NCBI GenBank assembly: GCA_002494725.1
Contig: DACG01000030.1
Span: 1 to 64,000 of the forward strand
Reading direction: 5' to 3'
DNA from: Geoglobus sp. UBA235
Lineage (GTDB): Archaea; Halobacteriota; Archaeoglobi; Archaeoglobales; Archaeoglobaceae
Length of the DNA: 64,000 nucleotides
A program made the translations under genes and the position numbers. Below, one piece after another: positions 18,685 to 27,949 of the stretch (position 1 is the first letter of the stretch; each line of letters opens with the position of its first letter). The notes beneath the pieces were generated by a model, which made no database searches, had not been told where the DNA came from, and saw nothing but the letters and a program-made list of their open reading frames with translations.

Positions 18685-19341
18685 ATGCCCGAAACTCTGT
18701 TAATCCATGGCAACCCCCTGATAGGGCTCTATGTGAGGGCTAGCGATGATATTGCATTTATAGGCGTGAGAGATGAGAGGGCGAGGAGAACAATTGAAAG
18801 GGAGCTTGAGGTTAAGGTTGTGAGAACAACGGTTTCAGGATCCGAGCTTGTGGGTGCGATGATGGCCCTCAACTCCTCAGGTGCTGTTGTAGGGAGATAC
18901 CTCAGGGAGAAGGAGCTGAACAGGATAAGGAGAGAAATTGATGTCCTTGTTGTTGACATTGAGATAAACTGTATGGGGAATGTTGTTGCACTGAATGACA
19001 GGGGTGCGATTGTCCATCCCGACATAAAAGAGGAGGTGCTGTGGGAGATCAGGGATTTTCTGGGTGTTGAGGTTGTCAAAGGTACAATTGGAGGTGTTAA
19101 AACAGTGGGAATGTCCTCTGCTGTAACAAACAGTGGTGCTCTTGTCAATCCAAACTCAACTGAATGGGAGATGGAGAGAATTGCGGAGGTTCTTGAAGTT
19201 GAGCCCGTAAGGGGAACGGTCAATTTTGGAAGCGAGATGGTTGGAACGGGGGTTGTTGCAAATTCCAAGGGGTATGTTGCAGGCAGGGATACTACAGGAT
19301 TTGAACTGGGCGTTATTGAGGAAGCTCTCGGCTTTATCTGA
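18685..19341 (+). CDS. eif6: translation initiation factor 6
   Basis: 218 residues built from five repeats of about 42 residues, giving the pentein fold of aIF6; repeats carry GTIGGVKTVGMSSAVTNSGA and RGTVNFGSEMVGTGVVAN type units. It binds the large subunit and blocks premature joining with the small subunit. Starts 1 bp after L31e. Confidence 0.95.
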   Translation: MPETLLIHGNPLIGLYVRASDDIAFIGVRDERARRTIERELEVKVVRTTVSGSELVGAMMALNSSGAVVGRYLREKELNRIRREIDVLVVDIEINCMGNVVALNDRGAIVHPDIKEEVLWEIRDFLGVEVVKGTIGGVKTVGMSSAVTNSGALVNPNSTEWEMERIAEVLEVEPVRGTVNFGSEMVGTGVVANSKGYVAGRDTTGFELGVIEEALGFI

Positions 19342-19351
19342 GGTGATGGAA

Positions 19352-19528
19352 ATGAAGTATGAGGTTAAGGGAGTTTTCAGGAATGGTATGGTGTGGATGC
19401 CATTCAGAAAGGTTGTTGAAGCCCACAGTGAGGGTTTTGCAAGAGAGAAGGTTTACTCACTCATAGGCAGCAATCACAAGGTGAGGAGAAACCTTATTAA
19501 AATAGAGAGTGTAGAGTTGGTTGAATGA
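19352..19528 (+). CDS. rplX: 50S ribosomal protein L18Ae/LX
   Basis: 58 residues: MKYEVKGVFRNG, MPFRKVVEAHSEGFA and VRRNLIKIESVELVE, the short archaeal L20a/LX form. ATG 19352 follows GAGGTGAT by about 5 bp; an upstream ATG at 19346 would sit inside the ribosome-binding site. Confidence 0.92.
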   Translation: MKYEVKGVFRNGMVWMPFRKVVEAHSEGFAREKVYSLIGSNHKVRRNLIKIESVELVE

Positions 19529-19950
19529 CCGAGGTTGAGAGGGCCATTCAGGAGAGGCTTGTTTTTCTCGAAGAGCTGAGAAAGGAGGCCGAGGGAATAC
19601 AGGCAAGAATAATTGAAATTCAGATGATGAAGGATGAGCTCAGCAGAACCATAGAGAGCCTTGAGTTCTTTGAGAAGTCTGAAGGAGACGTGGAGGCACT
19701 TCTCAATCTGGGTGGAGGAGTTTTTGCCTATGTTGACGTGAGGAACAGCAGAAAGATGCTTGTTGACGTCGGGGCAGGAGTGGTTGTTGAAAAAGAGGTC
19801 AGAGAGGCAATTGAAACTCTCTCAAAAAAGAGGCGGAATGTTGAGGAGACCGAAAAAAAGCTGAAGGAGCTGCTTGAGCAGATTGCGGGACAGATGGAGA
19901 AGATACAGAGGGAGATATCCGAGCTTGCAAAATCAGCCAGACAGGAATAA
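19525..19950 (+). CDS. pfdA: prefoldin subunit alpha
   Basis: 141 residues with two long coiled-coil helices flanking a central beta region (LNLGGGVFAYVDV, VDVGAGVVVEKE), the standard alpha-prefoldin plan. It forms the jellyfish-shaped hexamer with beta subunits and captures unfolded proteins. Overlaps rplX by 4 bp. Confidence 0.93.
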   Translation: MTEVERAIQERLVFLEELRKEAEGIQARIIEIQMMKDELSRTIESLEFFEKSEGDVEALLNLGGGVFAYVDVRNSRKMLVDVGAGVVVEKEVREAIETLSKKRRNVEETEKKLKELLEQIAGQMEKIQREISELAKSARQE

Positions 19951-19952
19951 CC

Positions 19953-20948
19953 ATGTTCGGAGCGATAAGGGAGAAACTGTCATCCTTCAGAAGAAAAATC
20001 GACAGTGAGGCTGAGGAGGAAATCAGACAGAAGTCCGAACCAAAGAATGAAAGGATAGGAGCAAAGGAGAAGCTCTCCTCCCTGATACTGAAGAGAGAGA
20101 TAATCATTGATGATTCAAAACTTGACAGGATTATCCCAGAGCTTGAAATGGCACTTCTCGAATCGGATGTTGCATTTGATGTTGTTGATAAAATTTCAGA
20201 GGAGCTAAGAAAGAGGCTGGTGGGAAGAAAAAAAAAGATCGGGGAGAGTCTTTCAGATGTTGTTTTCAATGAGCTGAAGTCAATCCTGATGGAGATACTT
20301 GATTCAAACAGCTTTGATTTTGATGAATGGGTTGAAAAGGCTGTTAAAGAGAAGAAACCCGTCACCATTCTATTTGTTGGGGTGAACGGGACAGGGAAGA
20401 CAACAACAATTGCAAAGGTGGCAAGAAGGCTGATGGACAGGGGTTATTCTGTTGTTCTTGCAGCCGGAGATACGTTCAGGGCGGGAGCGATTGAACAGCT
20501 TGAGGAGCATGCAGAGAGGCTTGGGGTCAAGCTGATAAAGCACAGTCCGGGCTCGGATCCTGCTGCAGTCATATTTGATGCAGTAAAACATGCTGAGAGC
20601 AGGGGAATTGATTTCGTTCTTGCAGATACTGCAGGACGGATGCACACAAAGAAGAATCTGATTGATCAGCTCGGAAAGATAAAGAGAGTAACCAATCCCG
20701 ACCTCATTCTGTTCGTTGATGAGAGCATTGCCGGAAATGATGCAATTGAGAGGGCTGAGATGTTCAACTCTGCTGTTGGGATTGACGGGAGCATTCTGAC
20801 AAAGCTTGATGCTGATCCAAAGGGTGGGACGGCCATATCAATTGCATACGTAACTGGAAGACCTATAATTTTCATGGGAACTGGACAGGAGTACTCGGAT
20901 TTGATCAAGTTTGATGGAAAATGGCTTGTTGAAAGGATATTTAGCTGA
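19953..20948 (+). CDS. ftsY: signal recognition particle receptor FtsY
   Basis: 331 residues: charged N-terminal A domain, four-helix N domain, and GTPase G domain with G1 GVNGTGKTTTIAK (about residues 142-154), DTFRAGAIEQL, G3 DTAGRMHTKKNL and G4 TKLDADPKGG. It docks SRP-ribosome complexes at the membrane. Last gene of the translation cluster. Confidence 0.96.
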   Translation: MFGAIREKLSSFRRKIDSEAEEEIRQKSEPKNERIGAKEKLSSLILKREIIIDDSKLDRIIPELEMALLESDVAFDVVDKISEELRKRLVGRKKKIGESLSDVVFNELKSILMEILDSNSFDFDEWVEKAVKEKKPVTILFVGVNGTGKTTTIAKVARRLMDRGYSVVLAAGDTFRAGAIEQLEEHAERLGVKLIKHSPGSDPAAVIFDAVKHAESRGIDFVLADTAGRMHTKKNLIDQLGKIKRVTNPDLILFVDESIAGNDAIERAEMFNSAVGIDGSILTKLDADPKGGTAISIAYVTGRPIIFMGTGQEYSDLIKFDGKWLVERIFS

Positions 20949-20980
20949 ACTTGTTTTACTCTGGGTGTAAATCGCTATTG

Positions 20981-20990
20981 TTATAAATTA
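20981..20990 (+). promoter_or_regulatory. TATA box of PAS kinase gene
   Basis: TTATAAATTA ends 19 bp before ATG 21009. The short gap and lack of an RBS suggest a leaderless transcript beginning at ATG 21009. Confidence 0.45.
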
Positions 20991-21008
20991 ATTTTGTCAA
21001 TATTAATT

Positions 21009-22013
21009 ATGCGGAAACTCAGCTTCGACTTTGCTGAGGATATACTCGACATAATTCCCGGTGGGATTTATGTTTTTCAGGATGGCAAATTTGTTTTTGT
21101 CAATAGAGAGGTTTCAAGAATTTCAGGATACTCAAAGGATGAGCTTCTGGAAATGAATCCCTTTGATCTCATAGCCGGTGAAGAGGAAAAAGAGGAGATA
21201 ATCAGAAACACTGAAAGGGCTCTTGAGGGAAAACTCCATGGCTTACCATCCGAACAGAAGGTGAGGATAAGATGCAAGGACGGTGAATTCAAGTACGTAT
21301 CTTTAAGACCTCTTCCGGTTATATTTGAAGGTAAGAGAGCAATTATGACAACGGTTGTGGACATCACACAGGAAGTTCTGGAGAGGGAAAAGAGAAAAAG
21401 GCTCGAAGAGTATGTCAGGCTGACAGGCAAAATGCTCAGACATGATGTTCTGAATCATCTTTCAGCTGTTACCGGATATCTGGAGCTTTACAGGGATTTC
21501 AAAGATGAGAATCATTTAAAAAAAGCTACAGATAGTGCAGAAAGCTGTATAAAAACTCTAAAAAGACTCAGAGAGCTTGAATGGCTGATAGAAGAGGGCA
21601 GAGAAATGAGAAGTGTCTCTGTCAGAGAAGTTTTCGAGAGCATTCACGCAGGCAGAGACGTGAGAATGGTGATCAGAGGTAATTGCAGGGTTCAGGCAGA
21701 TGACGGGATCTATTCGATAGCCGAAAATCTGATAGCAAATGCAGTTGAACACGGTGAGAGTGAGGAGATAGTTATCACAATAGCAAAAAAGGAGGAGTGG
21801 TGTGAGGTCAGAATTGCGGACAGGGGAAGAGGTGTGCCCGATGAGCTGAAAACAAAAATATTTGAAGAGGGTTTCTCCAGTGCTCAGGAGGGCAGAGGGA
21901 CTGGACTTTTTATTGTGAAAAGGCTCATGGAAAAGTACGGAGGAAGGGTTTGGGTGGAGGACAACATGCCATCCGGAAGTGTTTTTGTTCTAAGATTTCG
22001 CGTGGCGTTGTGA
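21009..22013 (+). CDS. soluble PAS-domain sensor histidine kinase
   Basis: About 334 residues: PAS domain at about 10-125 (GGIYVFQDGKFVFVN, RISGYSKDELL), a PAC-like end, H-box LRHDVLNHLSAV (about residue 143) and ATPase domain with ENLIANAVEHG, DRGRGVPDE and GRGTGLFIVKRLMEKYGG. No membrane helix, so it senses a cytoplasmic signal. Its kinase core is a close relative of the membrane kinase at 10.1-11.6 kb. ATG 21009 is preferred over TTG 20994 from the TATA spacing. Confidence 0.88.
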   Translation: MRKLSFDFAEDILDIIPGGIYVFQDGKFVFVNREVSRISGYSKDELLEMNPFDLIAGEEEKEEIIRNTERALEGKLHGLPSEQKVRIRCKDGEFKYVSLRPLPVIFEGKRAIMTTVVDITQEVLEREKRKRLEEYVRLTGKMLRHDVLNHLSAVTGYLELYRDFKDENHLKKATDSAESCIKTLKRLRELEWLIEEGREMRSVSVREVFESIHAGRDVRMVIRGNCRVQADDGIYSIAENLIANAVEHGESEEIVITIAKKEEWCEVRIADRGRGVPDELKTKIFEEGFSSAQEGRGTGLFIVKRLMEKYGGRVWVEDNMPSGSVFVLRFRVAL

Positions 22014-22724
22014 CCTGAGTCTACACAACCTTTCTATGTTCCTGTGGAGTATTTTTTCAGTCTCTCTTTTATCAATTTCAAGCCTCATTATCTTTTCAAG
22101 CTCAATGCTCATTGTGCTGAATGGAAGGTCAGATCCAAATATGATTCTGTCAGCTCCAATTACCTCAACGAATCTCTGCAAAGTGGAAACTGATGAGAGA
22201 GAAGTGTCAAAGTAGATGTTATCATAACTCTCAAACTCACCCAGAAATTTGAGAGGACTTCCACCAAGAGCTCCCAGGTGAGGTATTATCAGGATAATTC
22301 TGTCAAATCTCTCTGCAAAGATTTTTGTGAATTCAAATTCCTCTTCAAAAATCACAGGAATTCCAAGCCTGTCAACGGAATCGACAAAGTCTTCAAGCAT
22401 TTCATCATCAAAAACCCGGTAGTTTGATGCTGAGTCGGAGACACCTTTTACCCAGTGCCACTTGACAGCCACATACCTATCTGTCTCAGGGGGCTTCAGG
22501 TCGTTTCTGGCATAGAAGACAGGGTAAAAGGACCGTTCTCTCTCACAGACTTCAATTATCCAGCTGTTGACATCAGGATTTTCAACGGCCCATGATGGAA
22601 ACGGAAAAACAAGACACCCGGATATTCCTGCCTCAGTCATCTCTCTCCTGACATCTTCTGACTTAACATCCATTAAAAGAGCTGTTGATGGGCCTATGTG
22701 GACGTGGGAGTTTATTATTTTCAT
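21990..22724 (-). CDS. amidohydrolase-type TIM-barrel metal-dependent hydrolase
   Basis: 244 residues starting with NSHVHIGPS, the HxH metal site of the amidohydrolase_2 family, with IPHLGALGG and FGSDLPF providing the later His and Asp. The substrate is unknown; relatives are hydrolases and decarboxylases. Its 3' end overlaps the convergent kinase gene by 24 bp. Confidence 0.8.
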   Translation of the reverse strand: MKIINSHVHIGPSTALLMDVKSEDVRREMTEAGISGCLVFPFPSWAVENPDVNSWIIEVCERERSFYPVFYARNDLKPPETDRYVAVKWHWVKGVSDSASNYRVFDDEMLEDFVDSVDRLGIPVIFEEEFEFTKIFAERFDRIILIIPHLGALGGSPLKFLGEFESYDNIYFDTSLSSVSTLQRFVEVIGADRIIFGSDLPFSTMSIELEKIMRLEIDKRETEKILHRNIERLCRLRSQRHAKS

Positions 22725-22785
22725 CGAGCTGATATTAATGTCTGAGAATTAAATTTTTCGAAGTTTATTTAATAGCTATCTGGAT

Positions 22786-25700
22786 TCATGAGATGGACTT
22801 AATCTCATGATAAAGTTCTCTGAGTGTTTCAATATAGTCTGTCTGTCCTTTTTCGATCCTGTCCATTTTCTCCTGAAGAATTCTGGTTCTCTTTTCAGAA
22901 ACAAATTTGCCATAGTTTGTGACCAGATAGTCAAAAACCCTTTTCCCCATGCCGGTGGGTATTATTTTTCCATTTTTCTCTACTACATATCTTCTCGCAA
23001 AAAGCTTTTCTACAATGGTTGAGTATGTTGATGGTCTTCCTATTCCCCTCTCCTTCATCAGACGTATCACTTCAGATTGGGTTAGTAACGGTGCTTCTGG
23101 AATTTTTAGAATTTTGGGCTTAACTTTGAATTTCCCTTCGGGGAGTTCTTTTTTAATCTGTACAGCTTTGTAAAGTTCATACCCTTTTCCTGATGCCTCA
23201 GTAATCCTCTCTTCTTCCATAATTTTCCCATCTACTTTTATCAAATACCGTTTAACCGTTACCCTGTAATTTTTGGCCTGACTTGCCATAAATCTTCTGA
23301 AAATCAGATCGTAAAGGGCCAAATGTCTCCATGTGATGTTTTCCACATGAATAATTCCATCTTCTATAAGTCTCTGGATGTCGTATCTGTCAAGAGGTCT
23401 TGTAGGCCTTATACATTCATGGGCCCCCTCTTTTTCCCATCTCCTTCCTTCAAAGTCGTTCTCAAGATACTCTTTCGCAATTTTCATTCCCGAATCGCTG
23501 ACTGTTGTTGAATCGGTTCTGTGATATGTTATCAGTCCACTCTCAAAAAGATCCTGAGCAGTATTCATGGCGTTTCTTGCAGAGAGCTTTAAAATTCTAT
23601 TTGCATCACTTAACATCGAGTCGGTGGTGTATGGAGGCAATGGAAGTCGTTCTTGGATTCTACTCTCAACCAGTTTTATCTCAAGTTCAATGTCCTGACT
23701 GCCGATCTTTTCAATGTAAAGATCGAATTCCTCAATGTATCCAACATTTTGCTTTTTTTTGCTCATCTCAGCTCTTTCTATCACCCAACCAAGAACCGGT
23801 GTCTGGGCTCTCCCAGCAGAGAGATTTTTATTTTGAAAGTAATCCCAGAGCTTATGACTGAGCTCAAATCCTATCCATCTGTCCTCTATTCTTCTCACAA
23901 TTTGAGCTTTTACCAGATTCTCGTCTATCTCTCTTAAGTTATTCAGAGCCTCAATAACCGCCTTTTTTGTTACCTCGTGAAATTCAGCTCTTTTAATCAC
24001 TCCACACCCTTTGAGCAAATTTGCAAGATCCCATGCAATTTTTTCTCCTTCAGCATCAGGATCTGTGCCAACCACGACATATCCGATCTCTTTTGCCAAC
24101 TTTCTCATGAATTCTATTCTTGTCGTTGAGTCGTCGATCTCATGTCCCCCACATCTTGGACACTGCACCCTGTTGTCTGTAAACTGATAACTGCATTTTT
24201 TGCACCTTTTTATCGAAGCATAAATTGGTCTTATTGTTCCATTTTTAATTTCAACTCCGTAAAATTCCTTGTCAGTTATCAGATCGGTTACATGGCCGAG
24301 ACTCGCTGTTATGATGAGTATCCTGTTTTCAGTTGGAACTTCATAGGCTATCAGGACGCCTTTTTCGTTTTTTAGAATTTTTAAACTTGGTTTCCCAAAA
24401 AACTTGGCTATTTGTCTGGCCTTTGTCGGGCTCTCTACGATGAACAGTGTTGGCTTGACAAAATCTTCAGCGTGATCTTTACTTTTCAGTTTTCTTCTTG
24501 TTTTATCTATCTCTTTTATCAGTGCTTTAACATCAACCTCATCAAAGCTTTTGAACGTAATATCTAATAATTTGGCTCTTTCGATGAATGCCCTGAGGAT
24601 ACCTTTATCATTTTCAAGTAAAAATGATGCTCCTTTCGTTATTCCTCCAGCGTAGAGTCTTGAAGTTCTGCCAGAACCTTGAATATATGTCTTTATGTCT
24701 GGAAATATTATCTCACCTTTTCTGAGAACAACATCCTTTCGCTGACTCTCAAACTCGCCACATTCTATCTTTCTTTTTATTAAACTTTTTATTTCGGTAA
24801 GTTGACGATCTGAAAGACGGTTGAGATATGGTATATATTTTCCTATCCTTTCGTCATCACGGAATATCAGTATAAGAGTTTTTAAAACCTTTGGTTTAAG
24901 TATTTCAATGTCCTGAAATCTTATTTTAAACACGGGAGCCTTTAAAAAGACTGTATACCGCACTCTTTCGGGCATATCAATCCCTCTTACAATGGTCCCA
25001 TAGTAGTGGGATGTTCCGATCAGGTAATCCAACTCTCCATTTTCAAATCGTTCTAAGTCTCTTTTAGATCTTCCAACTGCAAGTCCAACCTTAAATTCCC
25101 TGCTCAGTGCATTAAATACTTCAATTGATTTTTCAGCTGTTTCAGCATATATCAATCCTCCCGAACCCATTCTTTTGAGGATCTCTTTCAGACGATCCAG
25201 ACTTGCATCCTGGATGAACACATCTTCTATGTTCCTGACGGCATGGGTGGTAGTACCAATGTCAAAACCGAGAAGGTCTCTAAAAAGTCTGGATTTTTTT
25301 CCCGGTGTGGCTGTTGCAGTCGAAACCATCAGAATTCCTTTTGGCATTCCGGTCCAGATTTCATCGTGTTTTTCGAATCCAAGTAAATATAGGATCCTGT
25401 CCACATTTTTTGAGTTTTTAAGAATGGCGTCCACATCATCTATGAACACAAAGTCAAAAAAATTGTTGATCTTCTCAAAATTTTTCGCAAGAAAAGCAGT
25501 AGTTGTTATGATTATTGAGTAGCTTTTATTTTTTAAAATTTCAAAAAAATTTTCTTTTTCCTTTTTCTTCAGGTTGTTGTGGTAATAGCCTATAACCAAC
25601 TCTGCACCATTTTTGTTGAAACTAAATCTAATTCCGGCTTTTCTACAGAAATTTGTTATTTTCTCGACTGCCTGATCCACAAGTGTGGTTGTTGGAAAAA

Positions 25701-26013
25701 TCAGGTATGATTTTAAACCCTTCTTAGATAGGAAAATTGAGATAACAAGACCAAAGGTAGTTTTTCCTATGCCTGTGGGTGCTACGGCGGTAAAGCTCTC
25801 ACCATTTAAGATTCTGGCAGCCCAAAATCTTTGGATAGTTCTTGTTTTTCCTACTACCTTTTCAAAAAACTCAAGAAACTCTTCCAGGGCATAATCCACA
25901 TCACTCAGGCAAAGACTTTTTTTGGTTCTATGACACATGGAGGAGAGTATCTCCAACTCTGAAAGTGATGACCTGCATGAAGGGCACAGGTTATCGTATG
26001 TCACGTGTATCAT
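22786..26013 (-). CDS. rgy: reverse gyrase
   Basis: 1,075 residues, full length. N-terminal zinc finger (CPSC and later C/H pair), helicase-like domain with Walker A APTGIGKTTFG (about residues 79-89) and the FIDDVDA box, a second zinc finger in the topoisomerase part (CKKCSYQ, CPRCGGHE), toprim FIVESPTKARQIAKFFG and GTDPDAEGEKIAWDL, and the topoisomerase IA active Tyr in GLITYHRTDST. It introduces positive supercoils and is the hallmark enzyme of hyperthermophiles. It is more AT-rich than flanking genes. Confidence 0.97.
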   Translation of the reverse strand: MIHVTYDNLCPSCRSSLSELEILSSMCHRTKKSLCLSDVDYALEEFLEFFEKVVGKTRTIQRFWAARILNGESFTAVAPTGIGKTTFGLVISIFLSKKGLKSYLIFPTTTLVDQAVEKITNFCRKAGIRFSFNKNGAELVIGYYHNNLKKKEKENFFEILKNKSYSIIITTTAFLAKNFEKINNFFDFVFIDDVDAILKNSKNVDRILYLLGFEKHDEIWTGMPKGILMVSTATATPGKKSRLFRDLLGFDIGTTTHAVRNIEDVFIQDASLDRLKEILKRMGSGGLIYAETAEKSIEVFNALSREFKVGLAVGRSKRDLERFENGELDYLIGTSHYYGTIVRGIDMPERVRYTVFLKAPVFKIRFQDIEILKPKVLKTLILIFRDDERIGKYIPYLNRLSDRQLTEIKSLIKRKIECGEFESQRKDVVLRKGEIIFPDIKTYIQGSGRTSRLYAGGITKGASFLLENDKGILRAFIERAKLLDITFKSFDEVDVKALIKEIDKTRRKLKSKDHAEDFVKPTLFIVESPTKARQIAKFFGKPSLKILKNEKGVLIAYEVPTENRILIITASLGHVTDLITDKEFYGVEIKNGTIRPIYASIKRCKKCSYQFTDNRVQCPRCGGHEIDDSTTRIEFMRKLAKEIGYVVVGTDPDAEGEKIAWDLANLLKGCGVIKRAEFHEVTKKAVIEALNNLREIDENLVKAQIVRRIEDRWIGFELSHKLWDYFQNKNLSAGRAQTPVLGWVIERAEMSKKKQNVGYIEEFDLYIEKIGSQDIELEIKLVESRIQERLPLPPYTTDSMLSDANRILKLSARNAMNTAQDLFESGLITYHRTDSTTVSDSGMKIAKEYLENDFEGRRWEKEGAHECIRPTRPLDRYDIQRLIEDGIIHVENITWRHLALYDLIFRRFMASQAKNYRVTVKRYLIKVDGKIMEEERITEASGKGYELYKAVQIKKELPEGKFKVKPKILKIPEAPLLTQSEVIRLMKERGIGRPSTYSTIVEKLFARRYVVEKNGKIIPTGMGKRVFDYLVTNYGKFVSEKRTRILQEKMDRIEKGQTDYIETLRELYHEIKSIS

Positions 26014-26060
26014 GATAGTATCTGGTCAACAGCAGTATATACTTTTAACCTCATGCACTG

Positions 26061-26417
26061 CTACGTTCTTAAATACTTTTTTATGGTCTCCACCAGCAAT
26101 TTTCTCCCGAAAGGTTTTTCAAGAACTTCCTTAGCACCAGCATTAATCAGATCTTTTCCCCTTCTTCTTGCATATGCAGTTATTCCTATCACCACTGTGT
26201 CTGGTGATCTTTTTAATATCTCTTTTGTAGCTTCTGCCCCGTCCATCTCGGGAAGAAGGATATCCATCAGGACCACCTCAGGTTTTGCAAATTCAAAGGC
26301 ATTTATCGCTTCAACACCAGTTTTAACAGCAATAACATCAAATTCATTCTTAAGCATAAGCTCGAGGGTTTCAAGAACTGCTTCGTCATCTTCCACAATA
26401 AGAACCTTTATCCTCAT
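26061..26417 (-). CDS. CheY-like response regulator receiver protein
   Basis: 118 residues, a single receiver domain: acidic pair in IVEDDEAV, phospho-acceptor Asp in VVLMDILLPEMDG, TAYARR with the conserved Thr and the KP of LEKPFG. No output domain. Probably a phosphorelay partner of one of the two histidine kinases in the window (inference). MRIKVLIVEDD at 26417 is taken as the start. Confidence 0.88.
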   Translation of the reverse strand: MRIKVLIVEDDEAVLETLELMLKNEFDVIAVKTGVEAINAFEFAKPEVVLMDILLPEMDGAEATKEILKRSPDTVVIGITAYARRRGKDLINAGAKEVLEKPFGRKLLVETIKKYLRT

Positions 26418-26801
26418 AAGCCCACCTTTTGTTCCGATTTTGGACCAAGCCTGACTCAAATAAAAATGAGCAGATTAAAAAATTTTCTTTAGATATGTCG
26501 CAAGAGAATTTGAACTAAAATTTAAAAAACGATTATCGTACATATAACATAATTTATTTTTTATTAATAACTGTATCTGTTAATAAAATTTTTGTAGTAT
26601 CATACATTTATATCCAAGCACAGTAATTTATCAGTCATAATGAGTACCTTGAAATGAAAGTTCAGAGCCATCACTATACTGTGTATGCCATACTCTCTCG
26701 TATTCTTCAAATATTCCTCAAGCAGTTCCAAAATTCCTAAATCCTGTTCCAATTTCAGTCGATCTCCTCTTTCAGATTGATCTTATCCTATTCAATGCAA
26801 T
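26418..26801. other. AT-rich intergenic stretch without a recognisable gene
   Basis: 384 bp, strongly AT-rich, with runs such as TTTATTTTTTATTAATAA near 26,550. It must hold the promoter of the response regulator on the minus strand. No intact ORF or RNA was recognised; scattered short minus-strand reading (26,640-26,800) looks like decayed coding sequence. Confidence 0.5.
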
Positions 26802-27134
26802 TTAAAACCTTCTGGATATCGTCCAATGTAACTCAGTGTAATGAATTCGAGAAGAGATAACATGTTTGATCTCCATTCTTGCTATTTCTGTCAGTCTTTC
26901 AATCACCTCATTTACAAGTTTTCTGTATGGCAGATCTTTACGCAGTATTAAGGCGTAAATGAAAACTGGGCGATCTTTTCTGTCTGCAACAACCTTCTTC
27001 ACTAATTCAATGAGTTCATCACTAAACTCTCTTTCAACGATTGAGATGTTCGTGTATGTGGTTAGAAAGCTTCTCACAAGTGTGAGGTCAATTTTATTTC
27101 TCTCAAAAACCTCTCTAAGCTCATCAAGGAACAT
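26802..27134 (-). pseudogene. PIN-domain (VapC-like) remnant
   Basis: 110-residue frame. FLDELREVFERNK and the Asp-rich DRKDRPVFIYALILRKD resemble the middle of PIN-domain toxins (EEVLEEL and DxxD regions). The N-terminal strand with the first catalytic Asp and the normal C-terminus are absent, so it is probably a decayed toxin gene. Confidence 0.4.
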
Positions 27135-27143
27135 AATCAGGTA

Positions 27144-27275
27144 TTAATATCTCAACATCTCTTCTCTCAGCTTCTTCAAGTAGTTCAAAGCTGAAATTTT
27201 CTCCCTCTCTTCTTCGAACTTTTTCAAATCTGTGCCTTTTTCCTCTATAAGTCTCTCCAAGTCAACCTTCATCAT
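27144..27275 (-). CDS. small helical ORF, possible antitoxin
   Basis: 43 codons: MMKVDLERLIEEKGTDLKK followed by a charged coiled-coil-like helix. It overlaps the DUF4258-like ORF upstream by 14 bp and ends 9 bp before the PIN remnant, the layout of a toxin-antitoxin operon. No family recognised. Confidence 0.35.
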   Translation of the reverse strand: MMKVDLERLIEEKGTDLKKFEEEREKISALNYLKKLREEMLRY

Positions 27276-27414
27276 CAAACTGCCTGAAAGCTGCTTTTCT
27301 TCCGAACTTTACATGAATTATTTTTGTTGGTTCTCGAATTACAAGCTCAACCTGCTCTGGATCAACCCCTCTCTCCTCAGCTCTTTTCAATGCATGCTCT
27401 GAGAATCTGATCAT
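27262..27414 (-). CDS. DUF4258-like small protein, probably truncated
   Basis: 50 residues: MIRFSEHALKRAEERGVDPE then VELVIREPTKIIHV and KFGRKAAFRQF. This matches the start of DUF4258 proteins, which have an RNase-toxin-like fold and often sit in toxin-antitoxin loci, but the usual C-terminal strands are missing. Confidence 0.45.
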   Translation of the reverse strand: MIRFSEHALKRAEERGVDPEQVELVIREPTKIIHVKFGRKAAFRQFDDEG

Positions 27415-27500
27415 CTATAACCATTCCGAACATCAGAATACCGTTCGCTCTGCAAAGTCTTCAATGCCCTTTCTAACCTCTTGTTAAAATCATGAATCAT
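27411..27500 (-). CDS. very short upstream ORF
   Basis: 29 codons (MIHDFNKRLERALKTLQSER...). Its stop overlaps the ATG of the DUF4258-like ORF (ATGA), which suggests translational coupling or the decayed end of a longer gene. Weak call. Confidence 0.22.
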   Translation of the reverse strand: MIHDFNKRLERALKTLQSERYSDVRNGYR

Positions 27501-27557
27501 GTTGAAGACTTACAAAAAAGGCATATTAAAACATCCCTGCTCTGAAACTAATTTTAG

Positions 27558-27574
27558 AGGGCCCGGACCGGGAT
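27558..27574. repeat. attL, 17-bp copy of tRNA-His 3' end
   Basis: AGGGCCCGGACCGGGAT is identical to 60682-60698, which covers the 3' end of the intact tRNA-His gene. It marks the left boundary of the integrated element. Confidence 0.9.
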
Positions 27575-27600
27575 AACCCTCCTTGAGTTCTGATCCTTTC

Positions 27601-27611
27601 CATCATGACTT
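27601..27611 (-). repeat. left subterminal inverted repeat
   Basis: CATCATGACTT is the reverse complement of AAGTCATGATG at 60616-60626 near the other end. The two lie 26 bp and 55 bp inside the att repeats, so they are candidates for integrase arm sites. Confidence 0.4.
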
Positions 27612-27658
27612 AAACCTAGGTCTCTACCTTAATATCTCTTTTTGTTCTACATATAACC

Positions 27659-27751
27659 ATGACCCGGGAAGAAGTTGAGGAACTGTATGAGAATCCCTTG
27701 GGCTGGTGGTTTGCCCTCTACAACTACTTTGGGAGGAGGAGAGGGGCATGA
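27659..27751 (+). CDS. tiny hypothetical protein
   Basis: 30 codons (MTREEVEELYENPLGWWF...). Its stop overlaps the next ATG (ATGA at 27748), supporting translation. The ATG follows AACATATAACC-like AT-rich sequence rather than an RBS, so it may be leaderless. First gene at the element's left end. Confidence 0.5.
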   Translation: MTREEVEELYENPLGWWFALYNYFGRRRGA

Positions 27752-27942
27752 GCGATAGAGATGCGAGAATAGAGAAAATGCATAGAGAGAAGCAGGAGAG
27801 GATTGCGAGGCAGGTGGCTTTGAGGGAGGCGAGGGAGACCGTGACACTTTCAGCAGCAATTCAGTTCAAAGATCCTGAGGTAGCCTCCGAGAAAGTTTTG
27901 AAAATTGCAGAGAAATATCTGAGCTGGCTCAGGGGGGAGTAG
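27748..27942 (+). CDS. small charged helical protein
   Basis: 64 residues; a basic coiled-coil-like N-terminus (IEKMHREKQERIARQVALRE) and a second helix ending LKIAEKYLSWLRGE. Function unknown; DNA or RNA binding is possible. GAGGAGAGGGGC provides an RBS. Coupled to the 30-codon gene. Confidence 0.6.
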   Translation: MSDRDARIEKMHREKQERIARQVALREARETVTLSAAIQFKDPEVASEKVLKIAEKYLSWLRGE

Positions 27943-27949
27943 CTTGGGA

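Noticed and set aside
22786..26013. Horizontal origin of reverse gyrase because it is AT-richer than neighbours
   Set aside because: The gene is full length with all motifs and no flanking mobility signals; base composition alone is weak evidence.
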